A stretch of 64,000 nt of DNA, from NCBI GenBank assembly GCA_003284565.1, contig QBXO01000004.1:18304-82303 (forward strand), written 5' to 3'. The position numbers and the translations under genes are program-made. Under the pieces are notes generated by a model. That model saw only the letters and a program-made list of their open reading frames with translations. It was not told the DNA's origin and did not search any database. Each line of letters begins with the position of its first letter. Position 1 is the first letter of the stretch. This document shows, piece by piece, positions 17,553 to 25,365 of the stretch. The DNA is from SAR116 cluster bacterium AG-321-K23 (GTDB taxonomy: Bacteria > Pseudomonadota > Alphaproteobacteria > Puniceispirillales > Marisalimonadaceae).

Positions 17553-17766
17553 CGTTATTTAACTCACACTGAATATTGCGACCATTGTGAACTCCATTTT
17601 TATCCAATGATATCAGTTGCTTAGTAACAGTAACTTTTTTTGTGGTACGAAAATGAACGTACCAAACCATAAGTAGATAAGAAAAAAATAATGTTGAACT
17701 AGGGAAGGAAGATACATTACGAGTTGCCTGGCTACACATATGTGAGGAGATGCTAAGCATACTCAT
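17539..17766 (-). CDS. Small protein in the rep operon, unknown (75 aa)
   Basis: 75 residues beginning MSMLSISSHMCSQATRNVSS, with a hydrophobic stretch (TLFFSYLLMVWYVHF) that could be one membrane segment, then a polar tail. Unrecognised. A strong purine-rich site (AGGGGAGGGG) sits directly before the ATG, and the gene overlaps its upstream neighbour by 4 bp. It contains the inverted pair TGGTACG...CGTACCA (17643-17664) that matches the attachment-arm boxes, so part of this sequence may be conserved for DNA binding rather than for the protein. Confidence 0.45.
   Translation of the reverse strand: MSMLSISSHMCSQATRNVSSFPSSTLFFSYLLMVWYVHFRTTKKVTVTKQLISLDKNGVHNGRNIQCELNNDGSQ
17643..17664. promoter_or_regulatory. 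Inverted copies of the attachment-arm box inside the rep operon
   Basis: TGGTACG and CGTACCA face each other across eight bases. CGTACCA is the core of the TTTCGTACCA boxes found twice beside each end of the island. The same protein, perhaps the excisionase or a Rep factor, could bind here and at the ends, linking excision with operon control. The binding is inferred. Confidence 0.5.
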
Positions 17767-18155
17767 TTCCCCTCCCCTAGAACCCCACCGTTATGGGTAA
17801 CATTTGGCAGACGTAAAGATGAGATCACATCAGTTCTTTGTACTTCTAATGGTGGAATTGGATCGCTTACTCTTGTAGGAATAAAATATCGATTACCTCT
17901 TTTGTAACCCCAGGGATGCTTCTTCCCTATAGGCTCTAAATCGATGATATATCCATTATCTCTAAGGATACCGATATTCCTGGTAACCAAAGCTCTAGAA
18001 ACTCCTATAAGGTCTCCAAGGGTAGATTGATTGGGATAACAGATTTGATTGGCTGAAGTAAAACAACAAAGAGCTGACAATGTCCTGACTACATTAGGCT
18101 GAAGTCTAGGATCAGATACTGCTCTTGAAGGCATGATACTAAACTTCATTTTCAT
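17763..18155 (-). CDS. Winged-helix DNA-binding protein (HTH_36-like), element regulator or Rep initiator
   Basis: 130 residues. A winged helix-turn-helix spans about 20-95: VVRTLSALCCFTSANQICYP, QSTLGDLIGVSRALVTRNIG, then a beta wing KKHPWGYKRGNRYFIPT. This type is common in phage and plasmid replication initiators and regulators. The 4-bp overlap with the next gene and the 17-bp overlap with the excisionase-like gene place it in the same operon. It is a candidate binder of the AGGGGT or CGTACCA boxes nearby. The Pro/Ser-rich C-terminus has no recognised role. Confidence 0.65.
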   Translation of the reverse strand: MKMKFSIMPSRAVSDPRLQPNVVRTLSALCCFTSANQICYPNQSTLGDLIGVSRALVTRNIGILRDNGYIIDLEPIGKKHPWGYKRGNRYFIPTRVSDPIPPLEVQRTDVISSLRLPNVTHNGGVLGEGK

Positions 18156-18333
18156 TCTTAGTACCTTTAAGAATATGAGTATTAATTATGTTTGCTGGAA
18201 ATCGTATATAATTTCCAATTCTGTAATGTGGCAAATTTCCTAATTTAGCTTGGGTATAAATATGTTGAGGAGTACAACCTATTCTCTTTGCCACCTCTTC
18301 AGCAGTTAATGGTCTTTCAACAGTATCTGTCAC
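18139..18333 (-). CDS. AlpA/excisionase-type small HTH protein
   Basis: 64 residues: RPLTAEEVAKRIGCTPQHIY, then AKLGNLPHYRIGNYIRFPAN. This is the standard helix-turn-helix of excisionase/AlpA proteins, which bend attachment-site DNA so that the integrase removes the element, and which often also act as regulators. The start is GTG behind AGGGAG. It is first in the leftward operon, divergent from the integrase-side genes across an 84-bp gap that holds three AGGGGT boxes. A position beside the integrase and a tRNA att site is typical of such proteins. Confidence 0.8.
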   Translation of the reverse strand: MTDTVERPLTAEEVAKRIGCTPQHIYTQAKLGNLPHYRIGNYIRFPANIINTHILKGTKNENEV

Positions 18334-18387
18334 TTATTTCTCCCTAATTAAACTAATAACTTGATCAAACTATACTTAATATGTTAT

Positions 18388-18413
18388 AGGGGTAAAAGGG
18401 GTATTTAAGGGGT
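18388..18413 (+). promoter_or_regulatory. Three AGGGGT direct repeats in the divergent xis/integrase-side promoter
   Basis: AGGGGT at 18388-18393, 18397-18402 and 18408-18413, spaced 9 and 11 bp (about one helical turn). The last box is also the ribosome-binding site of the gene starting at 18418. A protein bound here could block both transcription and ribosome access. This resembles a regulator operator or short iterons. Confidence 0.5.
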
Positions 18414-18417
18414 TTAT

Positions 18418-19044
18418 ATGTTTACTGCTGAATTCAATATTGTTTGTAAATTAAAAGTTCATGAAAGTGGATATGAAATTGTAGATGGGAAAATTAGACC
18501 TATACACAAGAACTCGAATACGACAGAGAAAATTTTTTCAAATAAAACTTACACAGAATTTATGGATCTAAATAATCATAGAATAGATCAAGTAGATTTC
18601 GAAGAAAGGTTGATAGTATTTACTGACAGATGGGGAATGTTATCAGATGATATTTATGTTCAAGAAGTACTTGGATTGTTAGGTTCGTACTTAATGATAA
18701 AAGATGATTTTCAAAAAATGAAAAAACCAACATCTAAATTAAATATATTAAAACCTACTACAAAGTTATCTTATCAATTTAGAAATAAAAAAATTTTACC
18801 AACCTTTGAAGTTAAAACAATTGCAGAAGCTATTGAGCTAACCTTCTTTTTAACCTCTGAGTTGGAACAAGTAGAATACGTAACTTGCAATTACTATAAA
18901 AATTATGGTCCTAGAAATGGATGCATGAAAAGATTTCCTTACAGACCAAATAAAAAGCATTGCTCTCGAGAATGTAAGGAAGCAGTTAAAAACGAAAAGA
19001 AGAGAGCAAAAAAAAGTCAAACTAACACATACGAAAGGAGATAG
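18418..19044 (+). CDS. Zinc-finger-bearing protein of unknown function, coupled to the integrase
   Basis: 208 residues. Residues about 160-195 hold a Cys/His cluster: CNYYKNYGPRNGC, then HCSRECKEAVK, which would bind one zinc. It resembles the CGNTR-type finger seen in some small DNA- or RNA-binding proteins. The N-terminal 150 residues are unrecognised (TDRWGMLSDDIYVQEVLGLL). The C-terminus is very basic (KNEKKRAKKSQ). It lies one base upstream of the integrase on the same strand, so it is probably co-expressed and may assist recombination or regulate it. Zinc binding is inferred from spacing alone. Confidence 0.65.
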   Translation: MFTAEFNIVCKLKVHESGYEIVDGKIRPIHKNSNTTEKIFSNKTYTEFMDLNNHRIDQVDFEERLIVFTDRWGMLSDDIYVQEVLGLLGSYLMIKDDFQKMKKPTSKLNILKPTTKLSYQFRNKKILPTFEVKTIAEAIELTFFLTSELEQVEYVTCNYYKNYGPRNGCMKRFPYRPNKKHCSRECKEAVKNEKKRAKKSQTNTYERR

Positions 19045-19045
19045 T

Positions 19046-20158
19046 ATGGCTATAACTAAAATGAAGAATGGTCGTTGGAGGGTTAGTGTTTACCAACCCA
19101 ATGATGCACCAAGAATAAGAAAGGTTTTCAAAACTAGAGAAGAAGCTAGAAAATTTGAAACCATCACCAAAGGAGAATTAGCTCAAGGGAAAACTTTTTA
19201 TACTAAAAAAGAAGACCCAGGCAATGAACTCTTTTCTAACTTTCTAACTAAATGGCACAATGGTAAAGAAAGTTCTGTTACCGAAGGTACTTTCAAAAGA
19301 CTTGGTTATGACTTAAAGAATTATATTATACCAACTCTTGGTTCTATTAAGCTATGTGATATAAGTTACGATCACGCCATTCATTTAAGAAAAAAAATGT
19401 TGGCTAAAGGGTTAGCTAAACAGACTATCAAAAATTGTGAAATAACTTTGAAGCAATCTTTAAGATTCGCAACAAGACAAAGAAAAATTCCTTTTTATCC
19501 TTTAGAAGGTTTTGATCTTATCAAAGTTAATGATGCAAAGAAAGTAGATGCATTATCTGATAGTGATCAAGAAAAACTACTAGAAGTTTCTCGAGAATAT
19601 TCTGATAGAGTTAATGATCAAAGACGTTTCATCTTCTTCTATACTCTTCTAAATACTGGGATGAGATATGGAGAGCTTATTGGTCTTAAATGGATGGATA
19701 TAAATCTTGATGAAAAGTTATTAAAAATAGAAAGACAATGTATTTTTGTTGAGAGTGATTCTATTCCTAAGTTATCTATATTGAAGACTTTAGGTAGTGA
19801 AAGAGAAATTGCTCTTACAGATGAAGATATTAAGACTTTCAAAAAGTATAGAGCTTGGTTGTCAGAGATGATGTTACCTCAATCGGATACACCATTTATT
19901 CCAAAACTAGATGGAAATCACCTGAATAAAAACTTTGGTAGAACAACCATGACAATTTTAACTAGAGAAGCTGGATTACCCTACTATGCTCCTCATGGTT
20001 TAAGACACACTCATGCTACCAATTTAGCAAACACAGAAATACCTATAAAATTGTTATCCCATCGATTAGGTCATGCTTCTGTAAAAACAACTATGGATAG
20101 ATACGCTAAAGTAAAGGCTAAAGCTTCAGTTAAGTATCTAAAGAAAGTCCAAAAGTAA
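19046..20158 (+). CDS. int: Tyrosine recombinase, integrase of the island
   Basis: 370 residues with the standard phage-integrase layout: an N-terminal arm-binding domain (MKNGRWRVSVYQPNDAPRIR), a core-binding SAM-like domain (about 60-150) and a catalytic domain. Catalytic residues visible: Arg207 in TGMRYGELIGL, His317-x-x-Arg320 in HGLRHTHATNLA, His343 in LGHAS and the nucleophile Tyr353 in MDRYAKV. A strong AAAGGAG site precedes the ATG. It ends 133 bp from the tRNA-Leu gene that serves as its target and points at it. The intact active site suggests the element may still be mobile. Confidence 0.95.
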   Translation: MAITKMKNGRWRVSVYQPNDAPRIRKVFKTREEARKFETITKGELAQGKTFYTKKEDPGNELFSNFLTKWHNGKESSVTEGTFKRLGYDLKNYIIPTLGSIKLCDISYDHAIHLRKKMLAKGLAKQTIKNCEITLKQSLRFATRQRKIPFYPLEGFDLIKVNDAKKVDALSDSDQEKLLEVSREYSDRVNDQRRFIFFYTLLNTGMRYGELIGLKWMDINLDEKLLKIERQCIFVESDSIPKLSILKTLGSEREIALTDEDIKTFKKYRAWLSEMMLPQSDTPFIPKLDGNHLNKNFGRTTMTILTREAGLPYYAPHGLRHTHATNLANTEIPIKLLSHRLGHASVKTTMDRYAKVKAKASVKYLKKVQK

Positions 20159-20168
20159 GATGCATATA

Positions 20169-20207
20169 GTGTCATCAAATACTCAATTTCGTACCATTTT
20201 CGTACCA
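20169..20207. promoter_or_regulatory. Right arm-type recombinase sites
   Basis: GTGTCATCAA (20169-20178) followed by TTTCGTACCA at 20187-20196 and 20198-20207, between the integrase stop and attR. These match the left arm sites, with the GTGTCATCAA box in the opposite orientation. Confidence 0.65.
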
Positions 20208-20289
20208 CGTTTAGATAAATTAGAAATGTTGGTTGAATTGAAAATTACGAATAATCTTCCGAAATCGTTATCTACCTTTATTTGTGAAG

Positions 20290-20344
20290 TTTGGTAGGGA
20301 TACCCGGAATCGAACCGGGAAGCCTTGCGGCACTGGTTTTTGAG
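20290..20344. repeat. attR: 55-bp repeat overlapping the tRNA-Leu 3' half
   Basis: Identical to 9888-9942. It lies within the 3' half of the tRNA-Leu gene, so insertion left a whole tRNA at the right end of the island. Confidence 0.95.
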
Positions 20345-20376
20345 ACCAGCGTGTTTACCTATTTCACCATATCCCC
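20292..20376 (-). tRNA. tRNA-Leu, anticodon CAA
   Basis: The reverse strand begins GGGGATATGGTGAAATAGGT and ends with the TTCGATTC loop and an encoded CCA. The anticodon stem CTGGT/ACCAG closes loop CTCAAAA with CAA at positions 34-36, reading UUG codons. The acceptor stem GGGGATA pairs with TATCCCT allowing G-U, and a class II variable arm (TGCCGCAAGGCT) is present as expected for Leu. It is the integration target of the island. Confidence 0.95.
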
Positions 20377-20466
20377 AAATTAATATTGTAATTCACTTAG
20401 TAATACATATAACAATGTCAACAAATTTAAAATATTAATATAATTTTTTATTATAAAACAAGCGGT

Positions 20467-21066
20467 ATGAAATACTTAAAAATAAAAACCAAAATCAATC
20501 TTTTAATTGAAAAAGCGAAGCATAATGCAGAAAAATCTCTTGCCGATAAAATTCTGGGTTTAATTTCTATAATAGAATCCATAATTTTTCCTATCCCAGT
20601 TGACCCATTTCTTGCTGGATTGACACTAGCTACCCCAAAAAAAGCATTTAAATTTGCATTATTTTGTACGGTTGGCTCTGTGATTGGAGGAGTTATTGGA
20701 TGGTTACTTGGATATTTTGTAGGTCCCTCAATTGAAAATATACTATTAAATATACCTTGGTTTACTGAAGAAAAATTTAAAGCAGTAAAACTGGCTTATA
20801 ATGAAAATGGTATGCTTATAATTTTTTTAGGGGCATTTACCCCACTACCTTACAAAATTATAACTGTTACAAGTGGTATGGCTGGAATAAACATTTTTGG
20901 TTTTATATTAATGTCTCTTGTAGGAAGGGGTATTAGATTTTTTGTAGTTGCATATTTGGTTAAATTTTTTGGCATACCTGCTCTATTATTTATACAAAAA
21001 CATCTTCTTTTATCCTCAAGTATTTTTGGAATAGTAATTATCATTTTTTCGATTTATATTTTTTAA
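20467..21066 (+). CDS. YqaA-family (SNARE-associated/DedA-like) inner-membrane protein
   Basis: 199 residues, with an N-terminal segment AEKSLADKILGLISIIESII and then the family core PVDPFLAGLTLATPKKAFKF, VGSVIGGVIGWLLGYFVG, and GAFTPLPYKIITVTSGMAGI. Several membrane helices are evident. YqaA proteins are distant DedA relatives; DedA proteins are lipid scramblases or envelope-homeostasis factors, and the exact role of YqaA is not settled. The next gene, dsbB, starts at the base after its stop codon, so the two form an operon. Confidence 0.8.
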   Translation: MKYLKIKTKINLLIEKAKHNAEKSLADKILGLISIIESIIFPIPVDPFLAGLTLATPKKAFKFALFCTVGSVIGGVIGWLLGYFVGPSIENILLNIPWFTEEKFKAVKLAYNENGMLIIFLGAFTPLPYKIITVTSGMAGINIFGFILMSLVGRGIRFFVVAYLVKFFGIPALLFIQKHLLLSSSIFGIVIIIFSIYIF

Positions 21067-21561
21067 ATGCCCATAAATAATATTTTTAAAATCTCGTTTC
21101 TAATATCCTCTTTAATGCTAATTTCAGCTTTTTATTTGGAATATTTTCATGGGGCTTTGCCATGTGATCTATGTATCACTCAAAGATGGTTTCATGCTGC
21201 AATCATTAGTTATAGTTTGATAATTATTTTTATTGTTAAGATAATTTCAATTTCTAGAAAGCTTCTAATTTTAGGAGTAGGTATTCTGTGGTTATCAAGT
21301 TCTATAGCAGGATTATACCATTTTGGAATTGAGATGAGTTTTTGGACTGGTCCTGATGGATGTTCATCAAATATTAATTTTTCAAAAGACACTCTTACAA
21401 ATTTATTAAATAAATCTCCAATAAAGTGTGATGAAGTTATGTTTGAAATATTTGGTTTTTCTCTTGCTGGTTGGAACGCACTAGTATCATTCTTTGCATT
21501 CTTAATAATAAGTATTTTATTATTAAATAAAAAGCTAATCAAAATACGAACAATACATTAA
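21067..21561 (+). CDS. dsbB: DsbB-family disulfide bond formation protein
   Basis: 164 residues, four membrane helices. The two periplasmic cysteine pairs of DsbB are present: Cys33-x-x-Cys36 (PCDLCITQRWFH) and a second pair at about Cys99 (GPDGCSSN) and Cys121 (IKCDE). DsbB reoxidises DsbA and passes the electrons to quinone. The quinone-site region GWNALVSFF is at the C-terminal end. It directly follows the YqaA-like gene with no gap. No dsbA is in the window. Confidence 0.85.
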   Translation: MPINNIFKISFLISSLMLISAFYLEYFHGALPCDLCITQRWFHAAIISYSLIIIFIVKIISISRKLLILGVGILWLSSSIAGLYHFGIEMSFWTGPDGCSSNINFSKDTLTNLLNKSPIKCDEVMFEIFGFSLAGWNALVSFFAFLIISILLLNKKLIKIRTIH

Positions 21562-21677
21562 ATTAAAATCATATTGGTTTAATCTTGAAAGAAGATCACG
21601 CTAGTAAAACATGCTGTTAATAGAGAACATAGATAAGCTATAAAATTTTAGAAAAACTATAATTTATCTAAGTAAAA

Positions 21678-22235
21678 TTAACTTTCTAGTTCTGTATCCC
21701 AATACAAAAAATCGCGCCAAGATTCATGTAAATAATTTGGGGGAAAATGCCTTCCATTTCTTTTAAGCAAATTAGTTGTTGGGGCTTCAGGTTTAGTGAT
21801 TGGAAACATACTAATTTCCTTACCAATTTTACTACCTTTTTTAAAATTACAAGGTCTACATGCGGCTACCACGTTTGACCAATTAGTTTTTCCACCTTTA
21901 GATCTAGGTATAACATGATCAAAAGTTAAATCATGTGACTGTTTTACAACACCACAATACTGACAGGAGAATTTATCTCTTAAAAAAACATTAAATCTTG
22001 TAAAAACAGGTGATTTCTGATTTTTTACATATTCTTTTAAAGAAATTACACTCGGTACTTTCATAGAAAAACCAGGAGATCTTACAATTTCATCATATTC
22101 AGATACTATATTTACCCTATCCAGGAAAACAGCTTTTATTGTATCCTGCCATGACCACAGCGATAGCGGAAAATAACTTAAAGGTTGATAGTCAGCATTT
22201 AAAACTAAAGTAGGAGAGAATGAAGTAGCAGCCAT
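21678..22235 (-). CDS. HNH endonuclease-domain protein
   Basis: 185 residues. The zinc-bound HNH fold is complete: Cys91-x-x-Cys94 (CQYCGV), the catalytic motif LTFDHVIPRSKGG (Asp106, His107), NVVAACRPCN with Cys127-x-x-Cys130 and the family's Asn. The N-terminal 80 residues (PTLVLNADYQPLSYFPLSLW) are typical of a stand-alone HNH protein widespread in alphaproteobacteria. It is not part of the tRNA island. Nuclease activity is expected from the fold; the biological role of this housekeeping group is not established. Confidence 0.85.
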   Translation of the reverse strand: MAATSFSPTLVLNADYQPLSYFPLSLWSWQDTIKAVFLDRVNIVSEYDEIVRSPGFSMKVPSVISLKEYVKNQKSPVFTRFNVFLRDKFSCQYCGVVKQSHDLTFDHVIPRSKGGKTNWSNVVAACRPCNFKKGSKIGKEISMFPITKPEAPTTNLLKRNGRHFPPNYLHESWRDFLYWDTELES

Positions 22236-22322
22236 AAAATTAAATGTGTGATTAACGTTAGAATTAGAATAACACTAACAATATTAAAATTTAATTAAAC
22301 AAAAAATTACATTTATATGAAT

Positions 22323-22979
22323 TTAATTTAGTGATTTTAAAAATTCCATTCCCTTACTGATTCCTTCAGGATCAATCCCATGAGCAAGGTTTTGTCTAGA
22401 GAATGTCTGAACGTTAAATCCAATCTTATTTAAAAGATACTTTGATTTTTCTAATGAGTGAAATGGAACAACTTCATCTTGTTCTCCATGAACTAACAAT
22501 ACAGGCGTATCTGAATATTTGTGTTTGCCATTTAAAATAAGATCATTAGCTGCATCTATGTTTTCCTCTTTCAATGCACCAGAATATCCAATTATTGCAC
22601 CGAGTTGTTCATTATTAATTAACAAACACTGCATACTCATCATAGCACCCTGTGAGAAACCAATTAATATTACATCTTTGAAGGTAAGACGTAATTTTTT
22701 TGCTTCATTTTGTATTAAGTCAAGCAAACCTAAAGATGCTCTAATAGCACCCATTGGAATTTCCTCGATTGGGAACCATTGCCTTCCTAGAGGAGACATT
22801 GAGCAAGGATGAGGAGCATCGGGGGAAATAAAGCTCGCATTTGGCAAAGCCATTCCAAAAGGTTTAGCTAAGTCAATTAAATCTTTTCCATTTGCACCAT
22901 ATCCATGAAGAAAAACTACTAACTTGTTTGCATTTCCACCTGCAGCTGGAATTTGTCTATAAATTTTATTATTGTCCAT
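22323..22979 (-). CDS. Carboxylesterase/phospholipase-type alpha/beta hydrolase
   Basis: 218 residues, the size of the bacterial carboxylesterase family (YpfH/EstB type). Motifs in order: oxyanion region VVFLHGYGANGKDLIDLA, nucleophile elbow GFSQGAMMS (Ser109), acid LVHGEQDEVVPF and the His in NLAHGIDPEG. Members hydrolyse short-chain esters or lysophospholipids. There is no signal peptide, so it is cytoplasmic. The natural substrate cannot be inferred. It stands alone, divergent from moaA across a 112-bp gap. Confidence 0.88.
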   Translation of the reverse strand: MDNNKIYRQIPAAGGNANKLVVFLHGYGANGKDLIDLAKPFGMALPNASFISPDAPHPCSMSPLGRQWFPIEEIPMGAIRASLGLLDLIQNEAKKLRLTFKDVILIGFSQGAMMSMQCLLINNEQLGAIIGYSGALKEENIDAANDLILNGKHKYSDTPVLLVHGEQDEVVPFHSLEKSKYLLNKIGFNVQTFSRQNLAHGIDPEGISKGMEFLKSLN

Positions 22980-23091
22980 TTTTCATAAAGTTGTTTATTT
23001 AGCATATTATATAAACTAAAAAAAATTGTTACTTAAATTTTAAAAATTAAAGTATGATGTATAATCTTTACGAAACATGTAAGAAATTTTT

Positions 23092-24108
23092 ATGAATAAA
23101 ATAATTGAAAATTCAAATAAGCTGATTGACCCTTTTGGAAGAACTGTAGATTATTTAAGAGTTTCTGTTACTGATAGATGTGATTTCAGATGTACCTATT
23201 GTATGGCAGAAGATATGCAATTTCTCCCAAAAAAAGATATTTTAAGCCTAGAAGAGATTGAAGACATTTGCAGGATCTTTATAAAACTTGGAACAAGAAA
23301 AATTAGATTAACAGGTGGTGAACCTCTTGTAAGAAAAGGGATAATGCAAGTTATAAATAATTTAGGAGAAGAAGTAGGAAATTATCTTGATGAATTAACT
23401 ATTACCACAAACGGTAGTCAACTGGAATTTAAAGCTGAAGAATTATACAATGCTGGTGTTAGAAGAATTAACGTATCATTAGATCACCTTGATCCTGATA
23501 AGTTTAGAGAAATAACTAGATGGGGAGATTTAGAAAAAGTTAAAAGAGGATTAAAAAAAGCTCGAGAAGTTGGTCTTAAAATTAAAATTAATACTGTTGC
23601 CATTAGTAATTTCAATCAGAATCATTTAGCTGAAATATTGATGTGGTGTGGTAAGGAAGACTTTGACATGACCATAATTGAAGTTATGCCAATGGGTGAT
23701 ATAGGTGGAGATAAAAGATATGGACAATATTTACCTGTATCTCAAGTAAGAAAAGATCTTGAAAAACAATTTACTCTTGTGGACATTCCTGAAAGATCTA
23801 GTGGTCCTGCAAGATATGTTTCTGTAAAAGAAACCAGAAACAAACTTGGTTTTATTACCCCTTTAACTCATAACTTTTGTGAAAGTTGTAATAGAGTAAG
23901 GCTTACAAGCACCGGCATCCTCTATATGTGCTTAGGCCAAGATGATCATGCTGATTTAAAAAATGTATTAAGAGAACATGGCTTAAATGCACTTGAAGAT
24001 GCTATTAGAAAAGCAATTGGAAGAAAACCTATGGGGCATGATTTTGAAATTTCACGTCAGTCACCAAATGTATCAGTAAACAGACATATGTCATTGACCG
24101 GAGGATAA
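23092..24108 (+). CDS. moaA: GTP 3',8-cyclase MoaA (molybdenum cofactor synthesis)
   Basis: 338 residues. Radical-SAM cluster Cys30-x3-Cys34-x2-Cys37 ([12 protein letters not shown]), the SAM-binding [11 protein letters not shown], the second 4Fe-4S site near the C-terminus ([19 protein letters not shown]) and the C-terminal Gly-Gly needed for catalysis (MSLTGG). It converts GTP to 3',8-cyclo-GTP, the first step of molybdopterin synthesis. The XdhC- and MobA-like genes at 30700-32251 are the other molybdenum-related genes here. The stop lies 3 bp from the stop of the convergent MFS gene. Confidence 0.97.
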   Translation: MNKIIENSNKLIDPFGRTVDYLRVSVTDRCDFRCTYCMAEDMQFLPKKDILSLEEIEDICRIFIKLGTRKIRLTGGEPLVRKGIMQVINNLGEEVGNYLDELTITTNGSQLEFKAEELYNAGVRRINVSLDHLDPDKFREITRWGDLEKVKRGLKKAREVGLKIKINTVAISNFNQNHLAEILMWCGKEDFDMTIIEVMPMGDIGGDKRYGQYLPVSQVRKDLEKQFTLVDIPERSSGPARYVSVKETRNKLGFITPLTHNFCESCNRVRLTSTGILYMCLGQDDHADLKNVLREHGLNALEDAIRKAIGRKPMGHDFEISRQSPNVSVNRHMSLTGG

Positions 24109-24111
24109 CCT

Positions 24112-25284
24112 CTAAGTTGGCTTTATTTCTCTAGGATTAATTAAGACTATACTTAAAAATAAAATAAATATTGGTATTGATGTATAAAGCATCATAATTT
24201 CCCATCCAAGATTACTGTGTAAACTACCTGCTAAAAAAGATCCGGATGCAACAAATATAAAAATAATAAAGTCTGTTACACCTTGAACTTTTGCTCTTTC
24301 TTCAGGTAAAGCAGACTTAGCTATTATGTCACTTCCTCCTACATAAAGAAAATTCCATCCTAAGCCACATAAAAATAATGATATCCAAAAGTATTGGATG
24401 GTTTGACCCATAATACCGAAACAAATTGACATTACGTATAACATAACACCCATCATCATAACTTTACGATTACCCAGAAGATTTATAATTGATCCCGTAA
24501 AAAATGAGGGTGCAAACATTGCAATAACATGCCACTGAATTACAGTTGCACTTGCACTATCTCCTAATTTACAAACATTTACAATCTGCAGAGGAGTAGC
24601 AGTCATGATAAAACTCATTAGAGAATATCCAACTGAAGCAGCTAAAATTGCTATAATGACTGTTTTACGCATTAAGATTTTACTCAAAGGCCTAATTGAA
24701 ACTTTCAATGGATTTGGTTTTTTTATTTCTACAAATATTAAAATTCCAAAATTAAATATTTGTATAAGAGCAGCACATAAATAAGTTGCTAAATAGATAT
24801 AATCTGGGAAAAAATCAAAAGAGTATCTAGAAACCTCTGGCCCTACTATTGCAGCGATTAGCCCTCCTGCTAAAACTAAAGATATAGCTTTACTTTTTAG
24901 TTTTGTTGTGATGTTGTCAGCTGCAGCATAACGATAAAACTGTTGATTAGCTTGAGAAAAACCTAATAAAATTGATCCAAATATAAATAAAGAAAAGACT
25001 TTATAAAAAATTGAACAAGCTATTATTAAGCATCCTGTAAAAGCTGCCATTGCTCCAACCAAAAACATTGGTCTTCTTCCTATTTTGCCCATTAACAGTG
25101 AAACAGGTATTAGAGTTATTGCTATGGTCAAAAATTGCAGTGATAATGGAAGGGTAGCATATGATGGATCTTTTGCTAATATAGATCCAACTAAACCTGT
25201 ATTAATCATATTAATATTTGTAGTAGTAATAGACAAGCCTTGCGCAATCGAAAGAATTAAAATATTTCTTCTATCTATTTCCAA
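24112..25284 (-). CDS. Major facilitator superfamily transporter
   Basis: 390 residues with about 12 hydrophobic segments. The loop 2-3 MFS motif appears as MGKIGRRPMFLVGAMAAF, and a related motif in the second half as NLLGNRKVMMMG, so this is a full 6+6 MFS protein. The first possible start is a TTG immediately after an in-frame TAG, with no strong ribosome site, so the true start may be the ATG about 24 codons in (MINTGLVG). The substrate is unknown; a drug or metabolite exporter is the usual guess for this subgroup. Confidence 0.8.
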   Translation of the reverse strand: MEIDRRNILILSIAQGLSITTTNINMINTGLVGSILAKDPSYATLPLSLQFLTIAITLIPVSLLMGKIGRRPMFLVGAMAAFTGCLIIACSIFYKVFSLFIFGSILLGFSQANQQFYRYAAADNITTKLKSKAISLVLAGGLIAAIVGPEVSRYSFDFFPDYIYLATYLCAALIQIFNFGILIFVEIKKPNPLKVSIRPLSKILMRKTVIIAILAASVGYSLMSFIMTATPLQIVNVCKLGDSASATVIQWHVIAMFAPSFFTGSIINLLGNRKVMMMGVMLYVMSICFGIMGQTIQYFWISLFLCGLGWNFLYVGGSDIIAKSALPEERAKVQGVTDFIIFIFVASGSFLAGSLHSNLGWEIMMLYTSIPIFILFLSIVLINPREIKPT

Positions 25285-25365
25285 CTACTTGTTGTCTTTA
25301 TAAGGAGATAATATTAACTTCATTGAATAATCATTCTAAAAAATAATGATAGAGAAAGATCTAAA

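Larger units (their letters stand above)
9888..20344. mobile_element. Integrated genomic island in tRNA-Leu, 10.4 kb
   Basis: The element is bounded by an identical 55-bp direct repeat of the tRNA-Leu 3' half (9888-9942 and 20290-20344). A tyrosine integrase lies 133 bp from the right repeat and points at it. Next inside come a divergent excisionase-like gene, a replication/regulation operon ending in a RepA-like ATPase, then a McrBC restriction cassette and several unknown genes. No capsid, tail, portal, relaxase or conjugation gene was seen, so it looks like a small integrative element or phage-satellite-like island rather than a prophage or ICE. The intact tRNA remains at the right end. 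Confidence 0.9.

Noticed and set aside
9888..20344. Island as a prophage
   Set aside because: No capsid, terminase, portal, tail or lysis gene is recognisable; only integration, replication and defence-type genes are seen.
21678..22235. HNH nuclease as part of the island's defence cargo
   Set aside because: It lies beyond the intact tRNA and belongs to a housekeeping-type HNH family common in alphaproteobacteria.
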